In this document: positions 1-10,060 of the stretch, in pieces
Position numbering within the stretch: the first letter of the stretch is position 1
Layout: every line of letters begins with the position of its first letter
From: Diplolepis rosae
Taxonomy: Eukaryota; Arthropoda; Insecta; Hymenoptera; Diplolepididae
Reading direction: 5' to 3'
DNA length: 64,000 nucleotides
Assembly: GCA_030998225.1 (NCBI GenBank)
Contig: JAPYXD010000555.1
Coordinates: forward strand, 7,254,001 to 7,318,000
The notes under the pieces: model-generated
Seen by the model: only the letters and a program-made list of their open reading frames with translations
What the model was told of the DNA's origin: nothing
Databases searched by the model: none
Position numbers and translations under genes: made by a program

Positions 1-74
1 AATGAAATGTAAAAACTTAACTGCGCATGTGCCCATAGCCACGAAACGAAGTTCAAACCTTCTTCTTCTTCTTC

Positions 75-400
75 TTCGTACAGCGTTAGCATCTTACTGG
101 CAAAGCCTTGTACATTTGAACTGCGCATGCTTCTACTAAAATCCATTACTACTACACAAGATCGATAAAATCAAAATGGCCGGGACATATCAAGTGTAAT
201 GACTAGCGCCGCAAACAACTACAATACTAGATTAGATTCAAGTGTACGCATAAAAACTCGTATACGCACCGGAGTCACATAAAATAGAATACTTGCCAAT
301 GCACACAATTCGGGAAATTACGAGACTCGCGACAATGATCGCGCCTCAGCTTCGTCTCGGCTTTGTCTCGGCTTCGTCTCACCTACGCCTCGACTACGCC
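75..400. repeat. Dispersed direct repeat, copy 1
   Basis: The stretch with 'caaagccttgtaca', the 'aaaatcaaaatggccgg' block and 'gtgtacgcataaaaactcg' recurs in the same order and orientation at about 3400-3720. It carries no convincing reading frame. Short ORFs on both strands here are composition artefacts of repeated 'ctcggcttcgtctc' words. The two copies flank duplicated segment copy 1. Nature unknown. Confidence 0.6.
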
Positions 401-1004
401 TTGGTCCCGATCTCCTGCGAGCATTGTCGCTCGTCACGCAATAACCCTCATTGTGCGCCCAGGCACGTAATATACTATTATAATTCAGTCGGGCCTTGTC
501 CATCGGGACAACCGGGAATCAAATAGCCCTCGTTTATCGTGACGCTGTAGGGGCTTCTACCTAATGGGGCTCGTTTGAGGGGAAGCGTTTGATTGGTCAG
601 TTGAGTCAACCGCGGTCACCGCTGTGTTATCGCAATTTGTTGACGCATCGCGTGACTTTTCAACAGTGGGGATAAAAGGAACAATCGAGCGTCTCGATAG
701 CCGAGTCTCTAATGTCCCGATAGACTAGCCCCGAATATATAACATTAGACATTTTTTCAATACTTGAATTATAAAAAATTGATTATTTTTTAGTTCAATA
801 AAGAATTCCCTTTTTCATCACGTATAAGAGTAGATTGGTACAGGAGAGATAATATTGACAAAAATAGTGGAGTTTTGATTGGATGGAATGAGGTGAAAAT
901 TAAAAATTCGTATAATTGTCAGTCTGTCAGAACTTGATCAATATTCCTTTACTACTATTTTATAAAGCTCTTGGCATAACTTCTTACTCTTTAAAATTAA
1001 AATA

Positions 1005-1169
1005 ATGACATTGTTGTTGTTTCTTGTTGTTGTTGTCACACTGTCTGTTATCCTAGTTAATTATGAGTCATTGAAATGGCAAAATTTTAAAATAAACGGG
1101 AATGAAACTTTCGAATGCATTTCAATGCCTGGGCTGATGTTGTATTGGTCCAGTACTACTTCCCAATAA
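1005..1169 (+). CDS. Small conserved ORF with hydrophobic N-terminus (54 codons)
   Basis: An ATG opens a frame that starts MTLLLFLVVVVTLSVILV, which looks like a signal peptide or membrane anchor, then gives a short hydrophilic tail and TAA. The paralogous copy at 61820-61984 is open over the same length, with two amino-acid changes and one silent change seen. It lies upstream of the penultimate exon of gene A, where it could be a separate small gene, an alternative first exon or chance. No clear splice donor follows, and flanking DNA is equally conserved, so selection is not shown. I do not recognise the product. Confidence 0.3.
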   Translation: MTLLLFLVVVVTLSVILVNYESLKWQNFKINGNETFECISMPGLMLYWSSTTSQ

Positions 1170-1434
1170 TGGCACTTTCTAGTTGATCTAATTATAACAG
1201 CTATTACTCTCTAAATTTTTTCGAGTGAATTGTCTCTCTAATGGTAATTTTTACGCGAAAAATTTTCAGTATCCTGATTTAATTTCTATCATGATTAAAT
1301 CAATTGATCTAGACAAAAGTGTAAATACAGGAAAGTAGGACTAGGCCAGTACAATATCAGTACTGACCTTCAGCATGCCATAAAAATGTTGATCTTCTAA
1401 ACTATAAAAATTGTATTTTGATATGATTTAATAG

Positions 1435-1843
1435 GAAGGTCCAGTAAAAGAAAGCTTCCATTGTGAAAGTAAAGTACACGCACACCTCCCTTTGTCACGG
1501 ATAAAAAATATATCAAATGTAAGTATCATTATCTGCCTCTATTCTTCAAGAAGAAGTCAATAACTAAAAGCTATTAATATTTCAGTACCCCCTGGGCAGT
1601 CTTGCAATAATGGGCAAGAACTTCAAAGCAACTACTATTAATGAAATAACAAGAAGTATTGAAGAGCAACGCGGGCTTTTGAAGTTTAACAAAATTACAT
1701 CTTATGACTTTATGTGGACATATAAATATCAAGAACCAGACGCCGTAGCTATGAGAGTGTTGTTACGCAAAAAATATTTAATCCAGGATATGAAAAGCAC
1801 ATCTGAAGTGGATTCGTCCTCGAAAAGATTCCGCTTGGATTAG
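1435..1843 (+). CDS. Gene A: last two exons of a serine-protease homologue (5' part outside window)
   Basis: Exon 1435-1518 (28 codons, phase 0) is bounded by AG at 1433-1434 and by GTAAGT. Exon 1586-1843 follows an AG and ends in TAG. The last exon begins YPLGSLAIMGKN, which lines up with the trypsin segment GDSGGPL...G and with the last exons of genes B (FPAGGLVAIGDK), C (FPPSSIAIQGRN) and D (FHLGSLAIMGKN). The catalytic Ser position is occupied by Leu or Gly, so no protease activity is expected. The tail is basic and ends SSSKRFRLD. Earlier exons must lie left of the window. The trypsin relationship is inferred through genes B and C, where more of the fold is visible. Confidence 0.6.
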
Positions 1844-1920
1844 AAATCAAAATGGAAGTAGTATTTTACTCAAACTTTATTTTTCTTTAAACAGTTTGGT
1901 AAATTATCTGATTGTATCTC

Positions 1921-1926
1921 AATAAA
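1921..1926 (+). terminator. Poly(A) signal of gene A
   Basis: AATAAA lies 78 bases after the stop codon of gene A. The same signal is kept in the duplicate at 62735-62740. Confidence 0.55.
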
Positions 1927-1977
1927 CAATTTTGTTGAAGAAAGAAAATCATTTTTTTGAGTCTGTTATTTAATTTC

Positions 1978-2260
1978 TCATCTTGACAAGCGCGCTTCGT
2001 GTTCAATTTTCGATATACATTTCTGTAACTTTCTAAAAAATGGCATGATTAAAATAATCTTCTTCTTCCAAATATCTCGAAAACTTACAGAGAGGCGTAA
2101 AAATTGAATTCGCTTTTTTTTGCAGTCACATTGTGCTACATTTAAAAAAATATGAATAAAATTGATGTATGCGGAACGAAACAATCGTAGACTATATTTG
2201 AATAAACGATTTTGTATTTTATCGCTTAGTTCGTATCTGAAGTGGATTTTGCAATGCATA
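1978..2260. repeat. Dispersed repeat family 'gcgcgcttc...tttctgtatacat', copy 1
   Basis: A block with GCGC-rich words, then 'cgat(a)tacatttctgtaactttctaa', 'tcttccaaatatctc' and 'acaatcgt.gact' recurs at about 8437-8640, 13858-14040 and 62790-63000. The ORF antisense to it is not convincing. No termini were identified. Confidence 0.55.
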
Positions 2261-3399
2261 TAAACGTAAAAGAAAGATCAAGGTATGTTTATCTGCTATG
2301 GAAAATCCATTTGAGTTATTTATTAAAGAATGTGAAGGACGAAAAATATTGGACAAAGTCACGTCAATGACATGCCCTTAAAAAAATAATAATAATTTTG
2401 TTCTCAATATTTTAAATTTACAGAAACTTAATAACTTTTAATTGCGATGTTATATTGATATGATTAAGAATTATCATTTCAGTAGTGAATGTTTTTACGT
2501 GTTTCTGTAATTTATTCCGGATTTGCTCATGTATACATAAACATTCGTAAAAATGTAAATAATGGATGATAAATTATTATTCACTGGGATAAGTGTTGTG
2601 TTGCAACTTGTCTGACTTTTAATGGATCAATTTTCCAAAACTAAAGTAGTTTTATTTGAAGCAACAATCAAATTGAGTAATATTTAAATGACTCAAGTCA
2701 AGAAAGGAGATTTCAGAATTCAAACATTATTTCTAAACTTAAAATTTAAAGAATTAAATTTCGAACTCAACTATCTAATTATTTCTAAACAATTAAAACT
2801 ATAATGTAGATCATTTCTGATCTCTGAAATGCTATTTATAATCTGACTTAATTTGCCCGTCAAAAGAATCGAAAAAAAGGTCGACTTAATTCAAACAAAC
2901 ATTATTAGAAATACTTTTTTGTCTGGGAAATTAATGCGCATTATGAATAAAATTTGAGGCAACAAATAAACTAAACAATCGTTGTAATTGTTTTTGAACT
3001 CCAAAATCCAGCTTTACTGAAAAAAAGTCTATTACGAATATGTTGACATATTGTTTATACTCATTTATTAAAATATTATAAGTGTAATGATTGACAATGA
3101 ACATCTAATATTGAAAATGATAAAAAATTAAAAATTAAATGCATCATATTATATGCTAAAATTTTAAATGTAATATCTTTGTGTATACTGATGTTCCACG
3201 TTATTATATTTAATAATCAAAACCAATTATAAACATACAAAATACAATTACAGTTTATTTTAGTAGGGAGTTATTAATTTGATCCTAATATATAGATTGA
3301 AGTTATGCTCCTGCACGGAAAATTTTAATTGTCGACACTTTCTTAAATTGTCATCGGCTTTTGGATATGACTCGTCAATGACAATTTCGATAGCGTTCG

Positions 3400-3720
3400 T
3401 ATAACGTTGGAACCGTACTGACAAAGCCTTGTACATTCCAACTGCACATGCGTCTATTACAATACGCTACTACACACAAGATCGAGAAAATCAAAATGGC
3501 CGGAAGTAGTCGCGGAATGTGAAGTGAGATGGGCGATAATCACGGCAATTTCGACCTTTTCAGATTGGATTCGAGTGTACGCATAAAAACTCGTATATGC
3601 GCCGAAGTCACATAAAATAGAATATGCGCCAATGCACGCAATTCGGATAGTTACGAGAATCGCTTAAAATGCTCGCAGGACTGATCACGCCTGGACTTAG
3701 TCTCGGCTTTGCCTCAGCTG
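3400..3720. repeat. Dispersed direct repeat, copy 2
   Basis: Second copy of the repeat described at 75-400, in the same orientation. The following 3720-4080 is A/T-rich spacer with homopolymer runs and nothing recognisable. Confidence 0.6.
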
Positions 3721-4179
3721 CGAAAGAGACAACTTCTCTGCCATGTATATTTCGAACTGTTACAACTGGAACTATAAATTTTTTTTATGTTTTTTCCGGA
3801 TCAAAAAAAGAAGAGAATGACGTGCAGTTGTCCGAAAAATAATTGATATGCAGTTAAATATAAGGTTTTTTGTAAAACCATTTTTTTCGTGTTTTTTATA
3901 GTTTTTTTAAATTATATCAGGAACCGTATAAGATATCAAAAAAACAAATCAATCAATGGATTCTGCGTTGAAAAACGCATCGAAATCATGTATTTTATTC
4001 TGTTTGGAAAATTGTTTCCACCCTTTTATCATACGATTTGTGATTTTCGAAAACACGTTTAACTAAAAAAATCTCAAAACCGTGACGTGCTGGGAAAAAA
4101 CAAAGTCTGGATTTGGATTCAGCACAGAAAACTACTCTGGAAATGTTATATCTCACCTCAAGCCTCACTTTTACTCGTT

Positions 4180-4370
4180 TAGAAAACACAAGCGTAACTA
4201 TGTAACAAATGATGACATTGACATGAAATTTGGCACAGATGCCAGTAACAGTAGGACCATGATAAAAATAAAAGAGTGCCCGAATCGTTTAGCTTGCGAA
4301 GTTTAAATTAAAAATTCACCTTAGTTTTTGCCCACAGTAGTATCAGGTGTACAAATTCATTAGGAAAAGA
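4180..4370 (-). mobile_element. Mariner remnant (5' untranslated part and TIR)
   Basis: Read on the minus strand, 'ctactgttactggcatctgtgccaaat' and the following 'gttacgc' match the leader of the mariner at 39845-39930. 'caggtgtacaaattcattagg' at about 4346 resembles the terminus 'caggtgtacaagtatgaaac' of the remnant at 15377. The 74-aa ORF over it is therefore not a gene. 4370-5160 is AT-rich with nothing else visible. Confidence 0.5.
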
Positions 4371-5163
4371 TAAAATTATACGGAGTGACCACGAGTATGT
4401 TGCAAAATAGTAATATGTATGATAGAAATATGTAAAACATATTTAAAAATGAAATAAGTAAATATAATAGAAACTTCCTTATTTACACCATTTCAGTTTT
4501 GAAATTATTAGCATTAGTTTTTTGTAATTTTAATTGAATAGAGTGTTTTTTGCATGACAAATAATTAAAATTAAATAATTAATACCCAATCAATTTGAAA
4601 AAAATGTTCTATAAAATTTTAATAAAAAGACCAATAAAAATGTATAAATTTCAAGGTCATGAGATAATCCTGGTAGATAAGAATATATCGAATCTTTGAA
4701 TGTGAATTTGACATCGTAGGGCACTTCTGATAAACGCGATTATTAACTTTGATAAACTTTCTATCATTAATATGCTCGATAGAAATGTGAAAATTTTCTG
4801 AAAATATCGAGTTTAGGAAAGAGAATACAAATTTTTTAAATTATTTTCTATTAAATCCCATCAAACTTTTTTAATAGGGCTCCTATAATTTATTTAGTTT
4901 TACAGTTAAGTGGTATGAAAAAGACTTAAATTTCAACTTGGGATATGTTTCTTTGTCTACTCATTATCTATTGTCTATTGCTTTTTGCTGACGTAAAACT
5001 CTTCAGCCGCACATATTGAATTAAGAAGTATGAGGTGAGAATCGGTTCTTTGTGAATCTCCTGAAAATAATTAAGATATGCAAATTATTCTCTCCTTCTT
5101 GAAGTCGTTGCAGGTGTTAATAAATAGTGTATAATCTGCTGCGAATTCTACGCCAAGTGTTAC

Positions 5164-5245
5164 ATGAAAGTTTGTTCAGTTTTTGAAATGTCATTAACTA
5201 TTTTTGGTTTATTTATCTTATTGATGACTTCATTACAAAATGTTG
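5164..5245 (+). CDS. Gene B exon 1: signal peptide of serine-protease homologue
   Basis: Two in-frame ATGs (5164 and 5188) open a hydrophobic segment, SLTIFGLFILLMTSLQNV, typical of a secretory signal. The exon ends one base into a codon, immediately before GTGAGT. The exon at 17569 supplies the other two bases and keeps the frame (a Gly codon), and gene C exon 2 has the same entry phase. This supports joining across a 12.3-kb intron packed with transposons. The second ATG gives the more standard signal-peptide length. The join is inferred from phase and content; no transcript is available. Confidence 0.5.
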
Positions 5246-5739
5246 GTGAGTGTTTTGAATTTGTCTAAATTATCCAAAAGTTTCCAAAAATGGAGATTCA
5301 CAGTGAAAATATGGGTTACATTTTACTAATGTACATTGTTCGTATGCCACCTACGTTTTTAATATGGCTGGTACTAATGTACGCAATTTAAAATTTCCCA
5401 CCAAGTAAGTACTATATGTATTCATATTATTGATAAAACATGTTTGCAGTGCACTGAGTCATATATGAACTCCATAAAAACCACCCTACAGATACTAAAA
5501 ACACTTTTTGCAAAACAGGCACTAAAGTAGTACTTCAAGCCCCTGTAGAGCGGCTGTAAAGTTGTCCATTTACGACCAGCATGTTCATATTGTATCTGTT
5601 TTCTTCCTTAAGTCCTACTTTCGTTCCTTATGTATACTTGATCGGACCGCAAGATGGCGACAGCAGGGATTAAGCTAACTCCTTCATTGCTCACCATGGA
5701 GCCATCTCGCACGTTCTGGGCTCAGTGCTAATACTTAAT

Positions 5740-5942
5740 TTATCTAACCAAAGTTTATACTTTTCCATACGTTATTAAATTCAATCAAATTTGTTTCTTG
5801 AAATACTGAATACCCCAAAAATTGTACCTAAAATTTTTTAAACTAGAAGAAAAAACAATTTACGTTCCAGAAAAATATTTAATTAATCTAACCAAAGTTT
5901 ATACTTTTCCATACATTATTAAATTCAATCAAATTCGTTTCA
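5740..5942. repeat. Short tandem duplication (about 60-bp block, 143-bp period)
   Basis: 'tctaaccaaagtttatact' followed by 'tttccata' and 'attaaattcaatcaaatt' occurs at about 5742-5800 and again at about 5885-5942. The intervening ORF is not convincing. Confidence 0.6.
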
Positions 5943-5947
5943 TACAA

Positions 5948-6060
5948 TTCGGGGTCACAGACCCCCGAACCCCCCGGCAGGGGCTTTGCCACCTGCACCA
6001 CCACCGGGGCTCCGCCCCTGGGCCCCTCCCCCCTACAGCCCTTTCCACCACCTTTCATAC
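5948..6060. repeat. GC-rich island inside AT-rich DNA
   Basis: About 110 bases of C/G runs ('acccccgaaccccccgg', 'ggggctccgcccctgggcccc') contrast sharply with the flanks and contain small dyads. The ORFs on both strands here reflect composition. It is probably the end of an unidentified repeat. 6061-6468 has no recognisable gene. Confidence 0.4.
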
Positions 6061-6499
6061 CATATTTATCAATATTATTGTTATAACATGTTACTGTTCC
6101 ACTGAGTCGTAATTGGACACTAGGGTGGTCCAAAATGGCGACTTTTAAATAAATGCAAACGATCCCCCCAAAAAGTTTCGAAATCCAAAAAAATAAAGGT
6201 CCTATTTTTTCTTTTTTCAAAATTTTGATTTTATATGGTGCCTGTTGGGACTTGAAATTTGCATGGGAAAATGCATGGGAAAAAGTCACTTTTTGGTATT
6301 TATCGAATAATTGATCAGAGTTAGAGAAAAGTTGACATTAAAGTTATAAGGCTTCTACAGTACTTTCCAACGAAGAATTTGATACACAATATACTATTTA
6401 TAGAACGTATTTTGAAAAAAAAATCGTTTGTGCTACTAAGATCGACCATTTTGGGACTCGACCCATGTATTCAGTTTAGAGGTGTGCAAAAAGATTCGA

Positions 6500-6775
6500 T
6501 CCGATTTTCGATCCGATATTGGCCTCCGTCGAATGTCGAATATTCGACATTCGAAGCACCCTTCTTCGGATCGAATTTTTTCGATTCGATCGGCCTCATA
6601 GTCGAATGTCGAATATTCGACATCCGAAGCGCCCTTCTTCGGATGTCGGATTTTCGACATTCGATTAGCCGTCCGTCGAATGTCGAATATTCGACATCCG
6701 AAGTGCGTCCGTCGAATGTAGAATAATCGACATCCGAAGCACGTCCGGTCGAATGACGGATTTGTAACTTTCGAC
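6500..6775. repeat. Left subterminal repeat array of the hAT element
   Basis: Several degenerate units contain the 12-bp palindrome TCGAATATTCGA next to 'gaagcaccctt' and 'cgattcgatcgg'. They are the inverse complement of the right array and have diverged more. Confidence 0.75.
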
Positions 6776-8139
6776 CGGCGCAGTATTTAGTTTCCAATTT
6801 TTAATCAGAAATTACACAATATACATTGCATAGTTGTATTTTAATTTTACATCGTCATATTTAAAGAATAAAAAAATATTAATTATTTCAGTTTTACACA
6901 TTAATGTTACATAATTTTAACTAATTTTTTAAAAATATATAATTATTCATTTTATTAAAATAATATTAAATTTAAAATAATTTGTGAATACATTTTTCAA
7001 GTTATTATTAGTAGTTTATCATATCGGAATCGTGAGTCGAAAGAATTCGTTTTTTTCATATGCGATTTATTCATATCATTTAAAGGAATGTGTATTAAAA
7101 TTGTTTGAAGAATCAGACAACGTGATTTGTATTTAATAAAATAACTACAAAATAAAATTCTGTATGCCTGAAAACTCGAGAAAAATAATTATACGCACAG
7201 GGACTATACACAGTTATATATATTTAACAATTTTATTATTTTCAACCAACTCACCAAAATTTATTCTATACCATAAATCTGTACAACTGAAACAAGACAT
7301 AATAATTTTAATTTTGGAAATTTAAATAAACTTTACACAATAAAACTCTGTACGATAAATGAGAAAACCCTACTGAACAAAAGTTTATTAATAATTTCTT
7401 AAGCACAATGAAATTGTGCAATAAATTATAGAAATTAAATTTTGTACATTTAAATGAACTCTATTAGAATCTACGAGAAAATATTATGCACCCGATTAGA
7501 TACTTTTTTATTAGTTTAATTTTAGGGCCATGACACACTTACCCGATTACTACCTTACTTTTTTAAACCAACTTCCAGCCACACGAAATAAGATATCGAT
7601 TTGAAGTTTTGAGAACTTAAATGAAAGGCACTAAGAAATGTTTATGATTAAAAAATAATTTTTTTCCAAAAATTTTTATCTAAATTGTTATTGGAATTGT
7701 AAAAATTTTGAAGTAAAAAAAGTCCTTTCGTGACTCTTATTCAAGAGCCTAAAATTTCAACTCGATATCTTAAGATAGTCGAAAAAAACGTTATATCTAT
7801 ACACAGCATGCGTTCAGCATTATTTACAAATTCCCGCAACATCCAGAAGTTCTGACAGATTGTTCACGAGTAAACAAACCATCTTTGAAGAGAAAAGAGA
7901 TCTGCTGCCACCCTCTTATGTAAAAGAGTATATTTATTTGTATAAAATCATGAGTTTTTAAAGCAATCATAATGAAGTTAAAAGTTTCTTTATAACATAC
8001 AAATTCCAAAACTATGTTGCACACACTTTCTCAAATAACCAGTCTCAAAGAAATTAGAATTTAAAAACAGTATCATTAAAGAAAAATCCGACTTTAGCTG
8101 AAAGAAAACAATCTAAATTGTGCATAATACTAAAAATAA

Positions 8140-8290
8140 AAATCTGCCCGCTTCACGGACACATTCTCATCGCGCGCTTCGCTCGCAAGTTTGAGCGCAC
8201 CTAGAGCGCGCGATTTGATCGTCGCGCTCCGTTCTTTCTGGACCTTGCGCTTCGCGCTCGGTCTTGTGCTCTTCGCATACATTTAAGTTT
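8140..8290. repeat. GCGC-rich low-complexity tract
   Basis: Repeated 'gcgcgcttcgctcgc' and 'gcgctcg' words stand out inside the AT-rich hAT interior. No coding potential is seen. Confidence 0.4.
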
Positions 8291-8436
8291 ATTTCTTATA
8301 ATTTGATACTGAAGCTGAAACCAATTTTATAATAATATTAGAGATGATGTGAATTACACATTTTCTCAGTCACTCAATTTCTTTTTGAATTTAAGTGAAA
8401 CAGGAAATTCAATTTACTTAAGGCTCTATCAGCCTT

Positions 8437-9205
8437 AAGGAACACATTCTAATCATGACGCTCGCGCTCCGCGCTCGATTTTCTGTATACATTTCAGTAA
8501 CTTTTTAATAAATTACATGATTAAGATAATTTATTTTCTTCCAAATCTCTCAAAAAGAAAAAACAATCGTCGACTTTATTTAAGGAAACGATTTTGCAGA
8601 ACAACGCTTATTTCGCATCTCACATATTTTGTTGAAAAAAATCGAATTTTTTTAATATTAAAAATCAAAACATAAAATATACATCCTGTCCCGAAATGTC
8701 CTAACGAGAATTTGTAGTCCTCATTCAGGCAAACAATTTTCCATCTAAACGTTTTTTTTGTATCTCACATATTTTGTCTAAAAAATGGAATTTTAGAATT
8801 TTAATCGTATTTTTTGGAATTGAAACGAAAAATATATGTTTCATCAGAAACTGTGTCAGACAAAATTTGTAGATCTTTTTAAAACAAACAACTTTGTATT
8901 CTTACGTTTTTTTCGTATTTCACATATTATTGTAAAAAAATTGAATTTTGGATTTTCAATAGTTTTTTTTTTTAATTAAAAAGAAAAATATGCATCTTAT
9001 GGAAAAATGTTACAATTCAAATTTGTAGGTCTTTATGTAGAAAATAATATTGTGTCACAACGTTTTTTCGTATCTCGTATAATTTAACTGGAAAATGGAA
9101 TTTTAATATTGATTTTTTTCCAATTTGAATATGCCGTAACATTTCTAATTTTGATTTAATCAAAAAATGGTATGGGGATAATTTGTAGAGATTTATGAGC
9201 ACTAT
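8437..9205. repeat. Dispersed repeat followed by diverged tandem array (about 150 bp x 4)
   Basis: 8437-8640 matches the dispersed repeat of 1978-2260 and 13858-14040. The words 'cgtatctcacatattttgt' and 'aaatttgtag.tctt' then recur about every 150 bases (near 8615, 8760, 8914 and 9066), with drift. Short ORFs here are not supported. Confidence 0.55.
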
Positions 9206-9359
9206 CAAAAACCACTATTGAAATTTTTGATTTTTTCAAAAAGTTATTTTCAAAAACACAAAAGTAGTGTATATTGTGTGATGTCTGGTTAAAAGTTGCA
9301 AACTACATCCTGCGCTCATCGAATGTTCAATATCCGAATTGAGGCACTTCGGGTGTCGA

Positions 9360-9815
9360 ATATTCGACATCCGAAGAAGAGTGCTTCGGATGTCGAATAT
9401 ATTCGACATTCGACTATGCGGCCGATCGAATCGAAAAAATCCGATCCGAAGAAGGGTGCTTCGAATGTCGAATATTCGAAAATTCGACTATGCGGCCGAT
9501 CGAATCGAAAAAATCCGATCCGAAGAAGGGTGCTTCGAATGTCGAATATTCGAAAATTCGACTATGCGGCCGATCGAATCGAAAATTCCGATCCGAAGAA
9601 GGGTGCTTCGAATGTCGAATATTCGACATTCGACTATGCGGCCGATCGAATCGAAAAAATCCGATCCGAAGAAGGGTGCTTCGAATGTCGAATATTCGAC
9701 ATTCGACTATGCGGCCGATCGAATCGAAAAAATCCGATCCGAAGAAGGGTGCTTCGAATGTCGAATATTCGACATTCGACTATGCGGCCGATCGAATCGA
9801 AAAAATCCGATCCGA
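9360..9815. repeat. Right subterminal array, 72-74-bp tandem units
   Basis: 'tatgcggccgatcgaatcg' starts at 9415, 9489, 9563, 9635, 9708 and 9781, giving six units of 72-74 bp. Each unit carries the TCGAATATTCGA palindrome (or a close variant) and 'ccgatccgaagaagggtgc'. The units are nearly identical, so the array looks recently homogenised. The array lies just inside the right terminus. Confidence 0.9.
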
Positions 9816-10060
9816 CAAATAAGGCGAATCGAATCGAATTTGCGACATTCGATCCGACAGAATGCACACGTCTAATTCAGTTCTCCCCCCAAAAAACGTA
9901 CCTTAGCTCCTAGAAACACAACATATTGTACCATATATTAACTTTGTAAAATAATATAGGAATTAATTTTATTATTAATATATTTATTTATACAATAAGT
10001 ACTTTAAATGCTGAAAAATGCCTTTTAAATTCTCTATAAATGGTTCATGCTTACAATATA

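Larger units (their letters stand above)
486..3284. repeat. Segmental duplication, copy 1
   Basis: From 'tcgggccttgtccatcgggac' onward the sequence matches 61307-64000 in the same orientation, with scattered substitutions and small indels. It covers the small ORF at 1005, the exons at 1435-1843, the poly(A) signal and about 1.4 kb of AT-rich downstream sequence. The other copy runs off the window, so the duplicated unit is at least 2.7 kb. Apart from the listed exons, 1927-3284 shows no gene. Confidence 0.85.
6477..9874. mobile_element. hAT-type non-autonomous element, 3398 bp
   Basis: The termini are TAGAGGTGTGCA (left) and the complement of TAGACGTGTGCA (right). Both sides are flanked by the 8-bp duplication ATTCAGTT (6469-6476 and 9875-9882), which is the hAT signature. 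Both subterminal regions are arrays of TCGAATATTCGA palindromes in inverted orientation. The 2.5-kb interior is very AT-rich, lacks a transposase ORF and contains a diverged tandem array and a copy of a dispersed repeat. It sits in intron 1 of gene B. ORFs of up to 205 aa in the arrays are repeat translations, not proteins. Confidence 0.85.

Noticed and set aside
9296..9913. ORFs of 205, 178 and 110 aa with repeated NVEYSTFDYAADRIEK-like words
   Set aside because: They are translations of 72-74-bp tandem DNA repeats in the hAT subterminal array, open in several frames at once.
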